Assembly: GCA_021234155.1 (NCBI GenBank)
Contig: JAJEKV010000315.1
Coordinates: 1 to 64,000 of the forward strand
Direction of reading: 5' to 3'
Length of the DNA stretch: 64,000 nucleotides
From: Isoetes taiwanensis
Taxonomy: Eukaryota > Streptophyta > Lycopodiopsida > Isoetales > Isoetaceae
Position numbers and translations under genes: made by a program
Shown: one piece after another, positions 46,675 through 57,740 of the stretch
Position numbering within the stretch: position 1 is the stretch's first letter
Layout of the letters: every line of letters starts with the position of its first letter
The notes under the pieces: model-generated
Seen by the model: the letters and a program-made list of their open reading frames with translations, nothing else
Told to the model about the DNA's origin: nothing
Database searches by the model: none

Positions 46675-46741
46675 ATGCTCCGCAAAAAGGCGGAGCATAA
46701 ACGTCACTTTTGTGCCATTCCTACCTATTTTTGTAGTAGTG
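46675..46741 (+). mobile_element. likely right terminus of a CACTA transposon
   Basis: It ends TTTTTGTAGTAGTG at 46741, the reverse complement of a CACTACTACAAAAA terminus typical of plant CACTA elements. Just inside lies a perfect 9-bp hairpin (ATGCTCCGC ... GCGGAGCAT, 46675-46698). I do not find the matching left terminus in the preceding sequence, so the element is truncated or its left end has diverged. Confidence 0.5.
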
Positions 46742-46980
46742 ATGAATTGCACTTGAAGCACCCCAGCAATTTCGTCACATGCCAAAGAATGAGATCCGGC
46801 AGCAAAGCCTTGAATTACCATCAAATTGTTATGAAGCCATCATTGAAAGCTTCTAGCAATGTGCCGTAATCAAAGGAAAGCTTATTGTCCTTATAAAATC
46901 ATGGGCAAATGGCTAATGATTTGAGAAAAAGGCTGCTTAGTGCTTACTAGGCAAAATGGAAAGCACTGAGATATAGCACT

Positions 46981-47108
46981 GCCAAAGATCTTCTATTCAA
47001 ATTTAAGGCTTTATTCTCAATTTGTCTGCCAAAGATCTTCTATTCAAATTTAAGGCTTTATTCTCAGTTTGTCACTGTAAGGCTTTATTCTCGGATTTGT
47101 CACTGTAA
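46981..47108 (+). repeat. 47-bp tandem duplication with partial third copy
   Basis: 'gccaaagatcttctattcaa...' starts at 46981 and 47028; the tail 'aaggctttattctc' recurs once more near 47079. Confidence 0.85.
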
Positions 47109-47615
47109 TCCGATTTAAGTGTACTTGCAATTTTTGTTGAGAAACCTCCTCACGGTTGTAATACAAAAGAAATATCATATTCTTGTAATTTTGTGAATAG
47201 TGATATTCTGCTACAGTGAAAATACTATCTATCTATCTAATCCCAAATGACTTATTCCAATGGCTTATTGTCCTTTTTTTCCTTCTTTTTGTATTTTTGT
47301 TGGAACAAAGATCAAAAGTAATTGTCTTTTCCCATTGGTTTTAAATTCTTGAATGCAAATTGATGCGCAAAGATTTCCCATTTCCATTCCCATTCTCGTT
47401 GTATGTTTTATCGTGTTCAATCTATCTTCATCATAATCTACGAGTATTTTCTCAATGGCATGTGACATCCAACTGCTTCAACTATTAAAAATTATTTCAA
47501 TGTAATGCACGCGAGAATGTTTCTAGGCTTGAAGTTAAGTTTTTATTTATGCTACTTCCTCTAGTATTACTGATATTTAACCATACTAATGTTTTTCTTC
47601 TTATGTCTCACTTAG

Positions 47616-47700
47616 ATATGGGTATGGACGGTGCGCCCCCGAGAGAGGGTGTGATGCCACCACCACCTCCACCAAAGATTAGGACCTTTGTGCCAGACGG
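47616..47700 (+). CDS. possible proline-rich exon
   Basis: Between CACTTAG and GTGAGT splice-like borders the frame reads MGMDGAPPREGVMPPPPPPK, then IRTFVPDG. The borders and composition look exon-like. The family is not recognised and no partner exon is found. Confidence 0.3.
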
Positions 47701-48157
47701 GTGAGTGTTGTCCACCACGATAGTTAGTTTAAGGTCCGGGGGGTTCACCTCTATATAAGGGGCATATGGCATGTATGTGCATCAAGTCAGGAGAAACCCT
47801 CAGATACAGCTGACCTCTCCATAGAAACCCCTATGTATACGGGGTCCCATCGCCGTCAAGAATCATACCCGATTCCATACTTTTTACACCCAGCCTAAGC
47901 TCTTCTTGCCCTACCCTTAACCTTATTTTACGTCCATTTTTCATTCATGTATCCTACCCTCTACCGTATTTTTACATCCAGTCCGCAAATGTTGCATCCA
48001 GTCAGTATTTAGGGTTCTTCGTGGCGCCATTTTAGTTCAATGGTCACTCCAAAAAATAAGAAAAAAAAAACACGAATACATAGGGAAGTATATATTTTAT
48101 ATATTTTAATTAAATCGATTTTAGGATGACATCATAACGTAAATTCATTATTGATTA
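47701..48157. promoter_or_regulatory. stretch with a strong TATA-like box
   Basis: CTCTATATAAGG at 47749-47760 is followed by CT-rich and ACCC-rich sequence and then an AT-rich part. It could be a promoter for the frame at 48158 or a solo-LTR remnant. I see no repeat pair that would settle this. Confidence 0.3.
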
Positions 48158-48601
48158 TTGAATAATGAATTTAAATTAATTATTGTTCATGATTTTATTT
48201 TCGGCACGCCTTTTAAGGACGCCATTATGGTGAATTTCACCATGCAAATGCCGCCAATGCATAACCCGATCCGGAAGTTTCTTCAGCTCTTCTCATTCCC
48301 TCCAACGCCGCCTAACTTATTTCTCTCCTTCTCCCGATCCGATACTCCTTCTCCGCCTATTCCTCTCCCACATCCGACAATGGGCTGGATTAAGACCATC
48401 GCCTGGCTGCCCATCAAGAATCCGTGGGCTCTGCTCCACCAAGGAAGAGGCCCCGAGGAAGAGGCCGCGAGGAAGAGCCCCGAGGAAGAGGCAAAGGGCA
48501 CTAAGTTGAAGGTTGTGGCTAAATTTTCCGTGCATGGAAGTGGTGCACATGCAAGATCATGGAGCTCATATCACCGAAAAAAGTTCAAAGCAATGGGTTG
48601 A
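48158..48601 (+). CDS. unrecognised basic, repeat-containing open frame
   Basis: 147 codons. The middle holds a short imperfect repeat of GAGGAAGAGGC(C)CC (48441-48494). In one frame it reads PRKRPRGRAPRKRQR, a run of Arg/Lys/Pro/Gly like an AT-hook array; in the annotated frame it reads GPEEEAARKSPEEEAKG. The alternative frame looks more like a real protein, so a frameshift is possible. Downstream, another frame reads PPPGRLVKPLVRPPVPLFSY and stops near 48783. No family recognised. Confidence 0.3.
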   Translation: MNNEFKLIIVHDFIFGTPFKDAIMVNFTMQMPPMHNPIRKFLQLFSFPPTPPNLFLSFSRSDTPSPPIPLPHPTMGWIKTIAWLPIKNPWALLHQGRGPEEEAARKSPEEEAKGTKLKVVAKFSVHGSGAHARSWSSYHRKKFKAMG

Positions 48602-48831
48602 TCGGGTGACTCCGCAGATGAGCGGCTTTTGGAGATGAAAATCCGCGGCAAGAGGGAACAACTGCATGTGTGCCGCTTAGGATGCCACCTCCGGGCAGGT
48701 TGGTGAAGCCGCTAGTCCGACCTCCTGTTCCGTTATTCTCATATCCGCTAAGTTATGCCTCCGTGACGCCCATAATAGCTTAGGTTTTTTATTTGCCGCC
48801 TCTTGGACAAGAAATACTTAAATCTCCCTAA

Positions 48832-48965
48832 CTTGTTTTGTAAAGCTCCCCGACCGCTTTTGTTTTGTAAAGCTCCCGATCCGATCCGCTTAGGGGTTTA
48901 GGATCGCTTTGTTTTGTAAATGGCCGTAAACCGCCATACGCAGTGTGAACCTTCCTTTTTGTAAA
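48832..48965 (+). repeat. three imperfect 'tttgttttgtaaa' units
   Basis: The words 'cttgttttgtaaagctccccgaccgc', 'tttgttttgtaaagctcccga' and 'tttgttttgtaaatggcc' follow each other; a fourth 'cctttttgtaaagt' is more distant. Possibly the 3' untranslated part of a retroposed gene. Confidence 0.6.
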
Positions 48966-49739
48966 GTATCTTATTATAATATGAATATGACGTGGGTTTC
49001 AGACATTGTTCTTGTGTTTTAGTTTGTCTCTTAATATGTTACTTTTTATGTAATGTTCTTAACCGAAATCAGACTTCAAACAGTTTATGTTTTGTTGTTT
49101 TTAAATCTCAATTTTGATTATGTCTTATGTCTTCACGCCATGCCCTTAAAAATAGAGTGTAGGGTAACAAAGATTCGCTGTTTTGGAAGCATTTTATTAT
49201 GCTTCGTAAATGCCGCAGTAAAATAAATCATCGAGTAATGGAATCGAAAAGGCTTAAAGCATACCTAACTAACTAGTTCCACAAGCAACCAAGAGCCATC
49301 GTTTATTGCATTCAAAGTAAAGTTTAAACAAGATTTTTCTACATGGAATGCATTAAGTAAAGCAAAGCAAATAGAACATGCATACAAAGCGTAAAAAACC
49401 GCTTCTTAAACTTAAACTGTTGAAATGGTAGCTTCAATCATAAATGATCATTGATAAAGTAGTTGACAAATATTCGGCCGAACCTTTTATGAACTCCCTA
49501 GATCTTTCGCTTCCCTTGTCACCTACAAAAAATGAAAGAGAAGAGATGGTTAGTAGCGAGAATTCAACCATTTGAAGACGCCCACTTTAATATACCAATA
49601 TTCATTTCACTGGACAAACTTATTCAGCTGTACTGGTCATTATCATGCAGATGGTAAATGTTTTTGGCGTGGCTCATATCTTAAAGATGCAAGAGATATG
49701 ATAGACTCGAGGTCTATAAGTCGACATCGGCTAGATCGT
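48966..49739. other. AT-rich stretch, nothing recognised
   Basis: No frame longer than about 60 codons with a recognisable motif. Confidence 0.5.
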
Positions 49740-52700
49740 AAGTAAACCAAGTGGACTTGCCGCCCTTGCCGCAATGTTTCCCCGTAATATGCCAGATTTA
49801 ATTGAACTTTTAAAAGACGGGCGCTTAACTAAGTCCACGGGCTCTCTACTCTCTCTCCATGCACCGCCGGACTTCCTCCTCATGCTAAGTAACCCTACCA
49901 AGATACCAAACCTTATGAATTGCAACAGATTTGTTGCTTTTTCTGGAAGCTTGTCCGGTTTGTGGTGCCAAATGGATTCCACCGGTTCTTCGAAGTACAC
50001 CGCACAACCGTCCCAATGCCGAAAGAGTTTGTGCACCAACATTACTTTCTTCAATAGAATATACCATAGTCTTAACCCTCGTCAACTTTGTCCTTTGATA
50101 GCCACGGATTCCCATTCAAATGACTCACTATAGTTGACTTAAAGATTTTCTTACCTTCCATAACAACATGCCAAGACACATGAGATGGCTTCCTCCTTTT
50201 CACATTCATCTAACATTTCACAAACACATGTCGTAATTCAGACCTGGCCACATCATCCTCACTAACTACCTCGTTCCTTTGATCTTCACCTTTAATCTCC
50301 ATATTCTCTTTCGCGGCATCGGTCTCATCTCCCAATGTGGTAGAGCTCGGGCCCACCACATGACTACTATGAAACCAATCTTCGACCTTCCATGGCTCAC
50401 TAAACCAGCCATCACTCTCCTCAATTGTAATGCCAATGCTTGTACACAATGCTTGTGCAAGCAAGCTCTTCTTTAAGGCCTCAATAATCTTGTCATCCGT
50501 ATCCACGCCTTCAGTAATGCCGCAAGGTTGTGTGTCAGCACATCCCCATTGGTATCTACCTTCTTTTCTAACTCTTCCCAAATGTGTTCTTGCTTAGCAT
50601 GTGCCGCGTAGAAACAAGAGGGTAGTGGTCGCTTGAAACTCGGAAATATGATTGAGAGCAGGCACTCTCCAATAAGTCTGCCCTGGTCATAGACTCTTTC
50701 GTTACGCACCATGCCACCAACTTTAGAGAAGAAGTTCTCACATACGCCCATCCCCGCAACTGTAAGGGCAACTCTAAATGCCCAAATTCTGAACTAAAAT
50801 ACTTTATTAGCAGCACAGCAAAATGGCATGACAATTGCACGTCTATAAAGGTTTCTCGACTAATGAAGTTCTTACTCAACGAATGCGTGATGTGGTTCTT
50901 CAACCAGAGCCTCCAAAGCCTGTTATGCACCTAAAGTTTTAAAGATCAAACCAAATTGAAAGTACCAAACAGGATTCCAGCTCACCTAAAGAAGAAGGAC
51001 ACCGTTGCAGCAGCTTTAATCCGAGCCCTCAAGTCCAAAGTAGGTGAGAGGATGTCAATATATGATGCCACGACTTCCAGATAAACTTTGGTGCCCAAAT
51101 TCCGCATTGGTGGGCCTGCAGAACCATTGCTTAGTTCGTCCAAACATTGCTGAACCTTTCTAGAGGCAAGGCATTGCGCAGCCCTCCAGTTTTGTCGATC
51201 CTGGTGCTTCATGTCTCCAAGTTGCAGCCCATGCTTCCCTTGGCATAACTCAAAGACATGGTGTATGTCATTGAGAGTCACTAACTCGTTCCCTAAGTAC
51301 AACCTTCTAGAGGCACTATCCATGGGATTAACAAGCTTCTTACCACAGTAACATTAAATCTTGGTCATGCAGCCCATAAACATCCTTATTTCTCGAGGCA
51401 CTTAGTGGCCAACCGTCCCATGAAACCTTTGAATGTGTTGTCTTGTGCGCACACGGATGTATAATCTGCAAGCATGCACGCCCTTCTCCTCGAGTCTCTA
51501 TCCCAGATGTGTGGCCGATTAGAGGGCCAACAACCATTCTCAAGTGCACATTCCACAAGTCTTGGATTTGCCGCCATCGACGCCTAACCTCAAGGTGATC
51601 AAATCTGTTACATGTTAGAATAATGGCAAGGACGAAGTGGGCAGCTTCCTATGCAAGGGATTGACGATAAGAACTCTTGCATAGTGCTAAAATGACATTC
51701 TCCTCCCTTCTTTCTTTCCACAAAAGCCTCAAAGTAAGCATGGCCATCTTTCTTCCACAAATCCAACGTCATCTCTAGGAATCCGCTTTTATGACGCTCG
51801 GTCTTCGTCCTCAGCCAACAATTCTTTGGACCCCCCCAAATCCAAGTCCGGGCGTTGCATGTGTCGAAAGACCTGAGCAAGATACTTGAATGTTTCTTCC
51901 CTAAGACCCGACCTTGTAAAAGAAGCTTTCTCGTGTGGAGCGCATAGTGGTGGACATACTCGGACCGCAAAATTGAGAGAAAGAAAATTGTGCATTCTTC
52001 TCCCTCCCCATATCTTAATTGTTTCGAACAACGCCTTCGTGGTTTCCCTATATCTTCTTTTATGGCCTGGTCTGATTATGTTTTGAGCTATATATTTCCC
52101 TTAGAAAATCCCAAAGAGCTGGTTTTCCACTAAATTTACCTTGCCGATGTGCCTCCACTATGTCCCGGGCAGACTGCCGACATCTTTCCTGCTCATTGAC
52201 TCCTCCTAGACTCCCTCTTAACGACCTTTCTTTCATGGACAATGCAAGAACTCTCATTTTGGAAAACATTAATTCCTTATGTAACTTCCTTATCTCATGA
52301 ACTGCAGACCTGGCCATTTTCTTGATCTCAATTGCATTCAGGTAATCTGATCTAAATCCCCTTGCTACCTTGTCATCTGGTCTGTTTATGCACTCTCATG
52401 TAAAAATCCCTCTCTTTGGAATAGCAAAGACATAAAGAACATTGATAATTTTCAAAGGGTTCACCTATAAGACTGACCCTCTTGCATTTCTTATGCCTAA
52501 ACGAGCCACTAATCTCTACTAAACCCGCCGGAACTACAAATGTATGCTTTGAATGCAGTTCACAATACCAATGTGTCCCTTCTTTCAGCTCATGCGAAAG
52601 GGTCTTAAATCCTTAACTTTATCTCCATACTTATATTTGTTCTCCGCTAAAAGCCCCAAAGATAGTAGAGCCAAGGACGTTTCGTTACCAAATATCGACA

Positions 52701-54011
52701 ATGAAACCCTAGATACCCTACAAACTTAAAATACAAACCATTTATAAAGCCACTAAGAGTACTCCATGGAACTGCCACTTGATGAAGCTTGGTCGCCGAG
52801 CTTGGAGGGCACGTTGGAGGTTTTGTGCTCATGTCAAAATCAGTCCAAATCAGCTAAGATTATTCAACATTATAGCAGCTAAAATGTGAACACTACCTCT
52901 TGCAAAAAAAGAATGCAAATTTCCTTGTTGCGGGTCTGCTTCAGCCCATTTCTTCGGCCTGCCACCTCTTGCTGCTTGGTCACTTGACTCCTTACCTATA
53001 TTCATGACAGCATGCACGTGTCTCTTAGATAGAATATGATCTTTCATGTGGCCATTAAGACTTCCAAATCTTGGAAACAGTTCAAGAAGCCTTTCACACA
53101 TGGCACAAATAACACGAATGTCATCAAGTTTAGCATATCCACCAAAAGCTTGAACACAACATCAAAAATTCTAGTTTCTTCTTGAAACTTTGCAATGGCA
53201 GCAGCTAATGTACTTTCTACTAGAGTTTGATTCTCCTTGCAAATGTCCAGCTCCTCCTCAACATTGCAAGGCTGATCCTCCTTCTCCACAACCTGCTCTC
53301 CCTTCTCGTGACACTTGAGGTTACGCTCGTAATTATCGGCATGACCCTTGGACTTCAAGTGGCTGCGTTCAAAGTTACACAAGGTATCATCTCCACCTTT
53401 ACCATAACGTTTCTCACATTCAAGGCACCAAATAGTAAATACTGGTTTACCATGGGCATCATAAGAACACAATTCAAACCTGTCTTTTCGATTCTTTCGC
53501 TGCAGCTTTGAACTCAACTTCCTCAAAGCAACTTGCCATTTGGCAACATCAAACTTTGTTGCTAACTTGGATAGCAACCTATTCTTTGAAAAATTCAAAT
53601 CTGATACATCATCTAAAAAGGCGGTATCTTCAACGAGAACAAGTTCATCATCATTATTTACCTCTTCATTGGTCTCCGCTCCTCGCTATGATGATCGGTC
53701 TACCATCTCAAATTGGAGATTTTGAGATGAAATGCTCTCAACTTGATCCTCTACCTTTTTTGTGCGGGATCTCCAACCACCTTGATAGTAACCTCGCCAC
53801 CACAAACCTTAAACCTTACCTCCCCGCCTTCATTGAAGGCCACTTCCCTATCTCCAAGAAATACAAATTCTTTCTCATCCTCCAAGAGGCCGATCCGTCT
53901 TATTTCATTATGGACATCCACGTAAGTGCATTCTTGGGACACCATCACGAGGCCAAGGTCACCCGCGATTCCACAACCTTCATTCACCTTAACAACTATC
54001 GTCCTTTCCAT
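49740..54011 (-). pseudogene. large multidomain zinc-finger, transposase-like gene, many frameshifts
   Basis: From an ATG at 54011 the frame reads MERTIVVKVNEGCGIAG, a domain of about 85 residues with beta-rich, ubiquitin- or PB1-like wording. Next is a Cys/His finger (WCLECEKRYGKGG...CNFERSHLKSKGH, near 53430-53330). A second follows (CAMCERLLELFP...HMKDHILSKRHVH, near 53110-53010), then QGNLHSFFAR, which resembles a PCNA-binding box. Further pieces are LKEGTHWYCELHSKHTFVVP, IGEPFENYQCSLC, LGDMKHQDRQNWRAAQCLAS, GTKVYLEVVASYIDIL, RLWRLWLKNHITHSL with ETFIDVQLSCHFAVLL, CENFFSKVGGMVRN and a C-terminal EGKKIFKSTIVSHLN. Pieces lie in order but in different frames, joined by single-base shifts. 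Such proteins recur as multicopy genes in ferns, mosses and some animals as far as I recall; I cannot name a transposase superfamily. No terminal inverted repeats were found. Confidence 0.55.
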
Positions 54012-54173
54012 TTTCTTCGCTTGACCTTTGTGGCGTTCCAAAGATAATATCGCCCGAATACATATATTATCGTTGCCCCGCCACACCGCATTACGTCACG
54101 ATTGACATGTACTTGAGAGCGGGATAACGTTGCACCTAGGAGCTAAAGGTTGCACCTAGGGGGCAACTTTGGA
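54012..54173. other. spacer with repeated 'gttgcacctagg'
   Basis: Two copies of 'gttgcacctagg' near 54129-54161, just before the chromovirus LTR. Confidence 0.6.
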
Positions 54174-55610
54174 TGTTGGGTATGTAATTAAACATACACA
54201 ACAAAAGGTCCCTTGTTCATCCATTTCCAAATGGCTTAAAGCCATTTGTCCATATGGATGCCCTAACCTAGATAGGGTCTATATAAGGGCTAAAACCCTA
54301 GACCCTAGCTCTCCTTTTCATTTTGCCAATTAGGGTTCTCTAGAGCTTCCTTTCCTTTTTTAGCATTTAGAGTCCCCTTGGGCCCATTCGACCCAAAGGT
54401 AGGACTCAAATCGCATTGCCAAACTCCAAAAGTCGGATTTACAACAAAGTTGTTGAGTAGCAGCCGTCTTCGCCAAGATCAGGAGTATGGACGCCTTCCG
54501 AGGATCAGGAGCGAACCAAGGAGCAGGTATCTAGTTGTTCTGTTGTGCAAAACCGTCTTTGGGCGTGGCAATATGCCGATTCAGTATGTTAGATCATCTC
54601 CAGAAGCCTTGTAGAACCCTAGATCTGAGACTCTAACGAATGAACCTAACATTGGATGTTAAGTAGATAGATTGATGTGATTCTCTATTTCTGTTCTGTG
54701 ATATTGTATGTACTCCACTGCGTGATCTCCTTGTTTTGGGAAGGGGTAGAGACCTAAAGGCCGCATGTAGTAGATGCTCCTAGCATAGCACCTTAGTTCC
54801 CACATAAATGCGCCCCGTGCATAGGAGCCCACCCGTGTGTGGTGAAGGGGCAAGGCGGTTGATAAGGAGGAACTTGTCTCATCATGACTGACCCTACGGT
54901 AGTAAAGCCTATCGGGGGTCTCTGCGGGCTAGGCTTAATGGCTTGTCACTGCGTGTGGGCAAGGCATGAGCTCGACACTCGTGGGGTGGTGAATATGACC
55001 TTCCAGTGAGTTTAAGTCGAATAAGGGCGCGGGTGGCCCTCTAGCCACTGCGATGAGCATGGATGCCTGAGGAGAGAGAAAACTCTCTTCTGCCTCATCG
55101 GGGAGATGCAACCCGGCAGTAGTAGCCTTTGGCTATTCACCGCGACTACGGGTCAGTCCCAACACCTTTCAGCCTACTCTGCAAAGTGTGCAGGGGAGGG
55201 GCGGATGGAGTGGACTACCCAAAGCCATGTTCTATGCCAGCCAAATCCATTGCCATGAATTGCATGCGCGATGAACTCACGGAGACCTAGCCGTGGAGTC
55301 ATCCCCTTGAGTCCGAAGTCCCCGGTAGGATCTCCCCTTTGTATTGTTGCTATGAAGGTATTGTTATCTCCGTGATGTTGCTATCTATGGTGATTGTATA
55401 TTGTTAGTTGTGCTTACGTTTGTTTCTTCACGCTTCCGCAGATAGGTCGACCCGATGGAAGACGGGTGAATGACACATCCACTCTTCCCTTGCTGGCTCT
55501 GCCCCGTGGGAGTAGAGTCGGGTGGATGGCCCCCTGCGAGGCATTTGCTGTGGGGAATGCTCCTCCTCGAATACGATGCGGGCATCGTATAAGGAGTAGG
55601 GGCGTCCGCA
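54174..55610 (+). repeat. 5' LTR of the chromovirus
   Basis: It begins TGTTGGGTATGT and ends GGGGCGTCCGCA just before the primer site. The first 30 bp form an inverted repeat (TGTTGGGTATGT / ACATACACAACA). A TATA box (GGTCTATATAAGGGC, near 54268-54282) precedes CTAAAACCCTAGACCC. Near the 3' end is a perfect 9-bp hairpin, ATACGATGC gg GCATCGTAT (55571-55590). The second LTR is not in the window. Confidence 0.65.
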
Positions 55611-55612
55611 AG

Positions 55613-55626
55613 TGGTATCGAGCATG
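55613..55626 (+). promoter_or_regulatory. primer binding site, initiator tRNA-Met
   Basis: TGGTATCGAGCATG matches the plant iMet primer site TGGTATCAGAGC with a single indel, two bases after the LTR end, which is the usual chromovirus layout. Confidence 0.75.
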
Positions 55627-55830
55627 ATCTTGGCATCCAAGATCGAAAGTCCGCCATTTTTCCCTTAGGACTAACAGTAGATTCGAGTCTTGGGGTATAG
55701 CCACCCAAGCAAGAGCTTCGAAAAAATTGGGAAAATTTTCCAATTTTGGGTTAGAACATAGCTCCATGCTAGATTGCTAGTGAAGTGTAGCATCACCCAA
55801 CCTAAATTGCCAAAATTGCCACCCCTCCTG
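55627..55830 (+). other. chromovirus leader, non-coding
   Basis: Short frames only, between the primer site and the first foreign LTR-junction-like repeat. Confidence 0.4.
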
Positions 55831-57740
55831 AGTCTTGAGGCCCATTCGGGTTTACAATCGAGAACCGAACCAGCGCCTTTGTGTGAGTGGTTGACCAACG
55901 TTGACCTAAATAGAAGTACAAGTTAATTAAACTGATAGTATATTAGTTTACTCCCTTCATTCTAGTCCGGGTTTGTATTTTATAACACTAAGAAGCTCCC
56001 CGTGAATTATAAAATAGCTTCAAAACAGATCGACCCCTCATGAGTGCCGGACTCATTCGATTGGCAATCCAATCCGCCCAGAAGATTGGTGAGTGGTGGG
56101 TGTTTTAGAATATGGTGAAACCAAATGAGCGCCATTACCTTCGCTTAATGCCCTAGTTTCTTTTTTTTTTTTTTTCCCCCATATGAATTGCAAGTTACCA
56201 CCCTAAATCCCACCTCCCTATAAATACAAAATTAGGGTTTCTATTTTATCTCCACCCTTCGAGAAGAACGGCGCCCAAGAGGACGATCTTGAGCGCCGAG
56301 AACTTCGAAACTTCGTCAAACAAAAAGCATGGTACCGACGAAACAAAACCGCGACGCAAGGTTATGCCACCCGGTTATGTCACGCCCGAGGGGCCGTCCA
56401 ACAAAAAGGTTAGAAGAGGACAAGCGCACATCGAGGAAGAGGAGGTACACAGAGAACCACCTAACCCTAACCCGTAAGAGCGAGGAACAAGTATCGGAGC
56501 AGCTCGAGCCGAGGAATTGAGAAGGAGCCGGAGAGGGAGATTTTCGCGATGACGCAGAACCGAACCCGAACCGTGAGCCCGAACCAAAGAAGGCTTAAGA
56601 GGAAAAGAGAAGAAAGCCACCAAGAAATCAAAGGCGAGCGCCGCGAAAGAAAAAAGAGGAGCGCTAAGAGGAAGGAGGAGAAGGAACAGAGGGAAGAAAG
56701 GAGGAAGCAAGGAGGAGCCGGAGAGGGTGAGAGCGAGAAAGGCAAGGACCCGGAGGTGCCAGAAAGAAACCGAAGAAGAAGAAGACGGGCTGTAGGAGTG
56801 ACCATACAGAGCCGGATCCCGAGAAGCCCCATCTTCGGGTCCGGACCAACTGGGAGGGAGCAGGAGGACACTTAACCGGAGGGACTTCGGGCCTTCCAAC
56901 CCAATACCGAGGATGAAGACCCTCGCGGGCTAATGCACCGCTTCTATCCTAAATGGTCATTGCCAGCGGGAGACCCCCCCGACAAAGACCAAGAAACCAA
57001 GGCCGCAAAGGGAGTCTTTATCATTATGTCGAAACGGATTTGAAGTACTGGAAAAAAGTTATTTTGATTACACTTGCATACATGAAAATGTGCAAAAGAA
57101 TACCCAAATACTATGAAGAACACAGGTGAGGACCATTGAAGGAGGCTCACGACGGAAGAAAAAAATACGTTGAAGCCCCTAACGAAACGTACCAACCCTC
57201 CCTAAGAAGCCAATGAAGAGACCGGGACTCAAAATTACGCAGGGCGGTCCAGAAATCAAGCACTTCCAAAGAGAGCTATGGCTTCCTTATTCCCCGAGCT
57301 TCCTTTGCACGCCCGACGAGGGAGATTTTGTAGGAGTTCGACCCCTCGACAAATCAAACGGGTCAGAAAATTTTATCCCCTTTGCTTGCATTGCCGGGAG
57401 GCGTCTGAGCAGCACATCGTACACCACTTTGAAGACTATCATTGTGTGTGCCAAAGACGCTAAGAGAGTCACTTGTATGCCCAAAGATATGAGGCTAGCG
57501 GGTATATTAAGAAAGAACCTTTTTGAACTGTTGTAGATAACCTTTCTCTCTAGTATAAGTTTGTAATTAAATAAATTAATTGAGTGTAAGTAGGATGCAT
57601 TACACCTACGTATTTAGAAATTAGTAAAATTGGAACAAAAACCAAGTATTTTGGTCCCACCCCTCACAGAGTGCGCCCAGGCTCATTCGGTTTGCAAACC
57701 AATCCCACTCTGGCGACTTGTGTGAGTGGTCGAGCATAGT
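55831..57740 (+). mobile_element. nested LTR-element remnants with repeated LTR/primer-site junctions
   Basis: Three related junctions occur: near 55845-55900 (cattcgggtttacaatcg ... tgtgtgagtggt), 56037-56100 (actcattcgattggcaatcc ... ttggtgagtggt) and 57679-57730 (gctcattcggtttgcaaacc, then ctctggcgacttgtgtgagtggt). The third has TGGCGACTT at 57711, which fits the tRNA-Arg-type primer site of Tat/Ogre-like Ty3 elements. Between them are a TATA box (CTCCCTATAAATAC, near 56213) with a downstream leader and the charged frames described separately. I read this as remnants of one or more other LTR elements; exact borders cannot be set. Confidence 0.4.
56289..57536 (+). pseudogene. charged Gag-like reading frames in the nested remnant
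   Basis: Starts MSAENFETSSNKKHG and PPGYVTPEGPSNKKVRRG, then after frame changes runs through Glu/Arg/Lys-rich stretches (KRKREESHQEIKGERRER). It ends in a separate frame, MKRPGLKITQGGPEIKHFQR to RLAGILRKNLFELL, before an AT-rich 3' flank. The highly charged start is usual for plant LTR-element Gag N-termini, but no retrotrans_gag motif is clear. Position between a TATA-led leader and a primer-type junction supports a mobile-element origin. Confidence 0.35.

Noticed and set aside
56375-56899. Minus-strand Ser/Leu-rich frames opposite the charged Gag-like part
   Set aside because: They are antisense to a Glu/Arg-rich frame, and low-complexity composition keeps them open.
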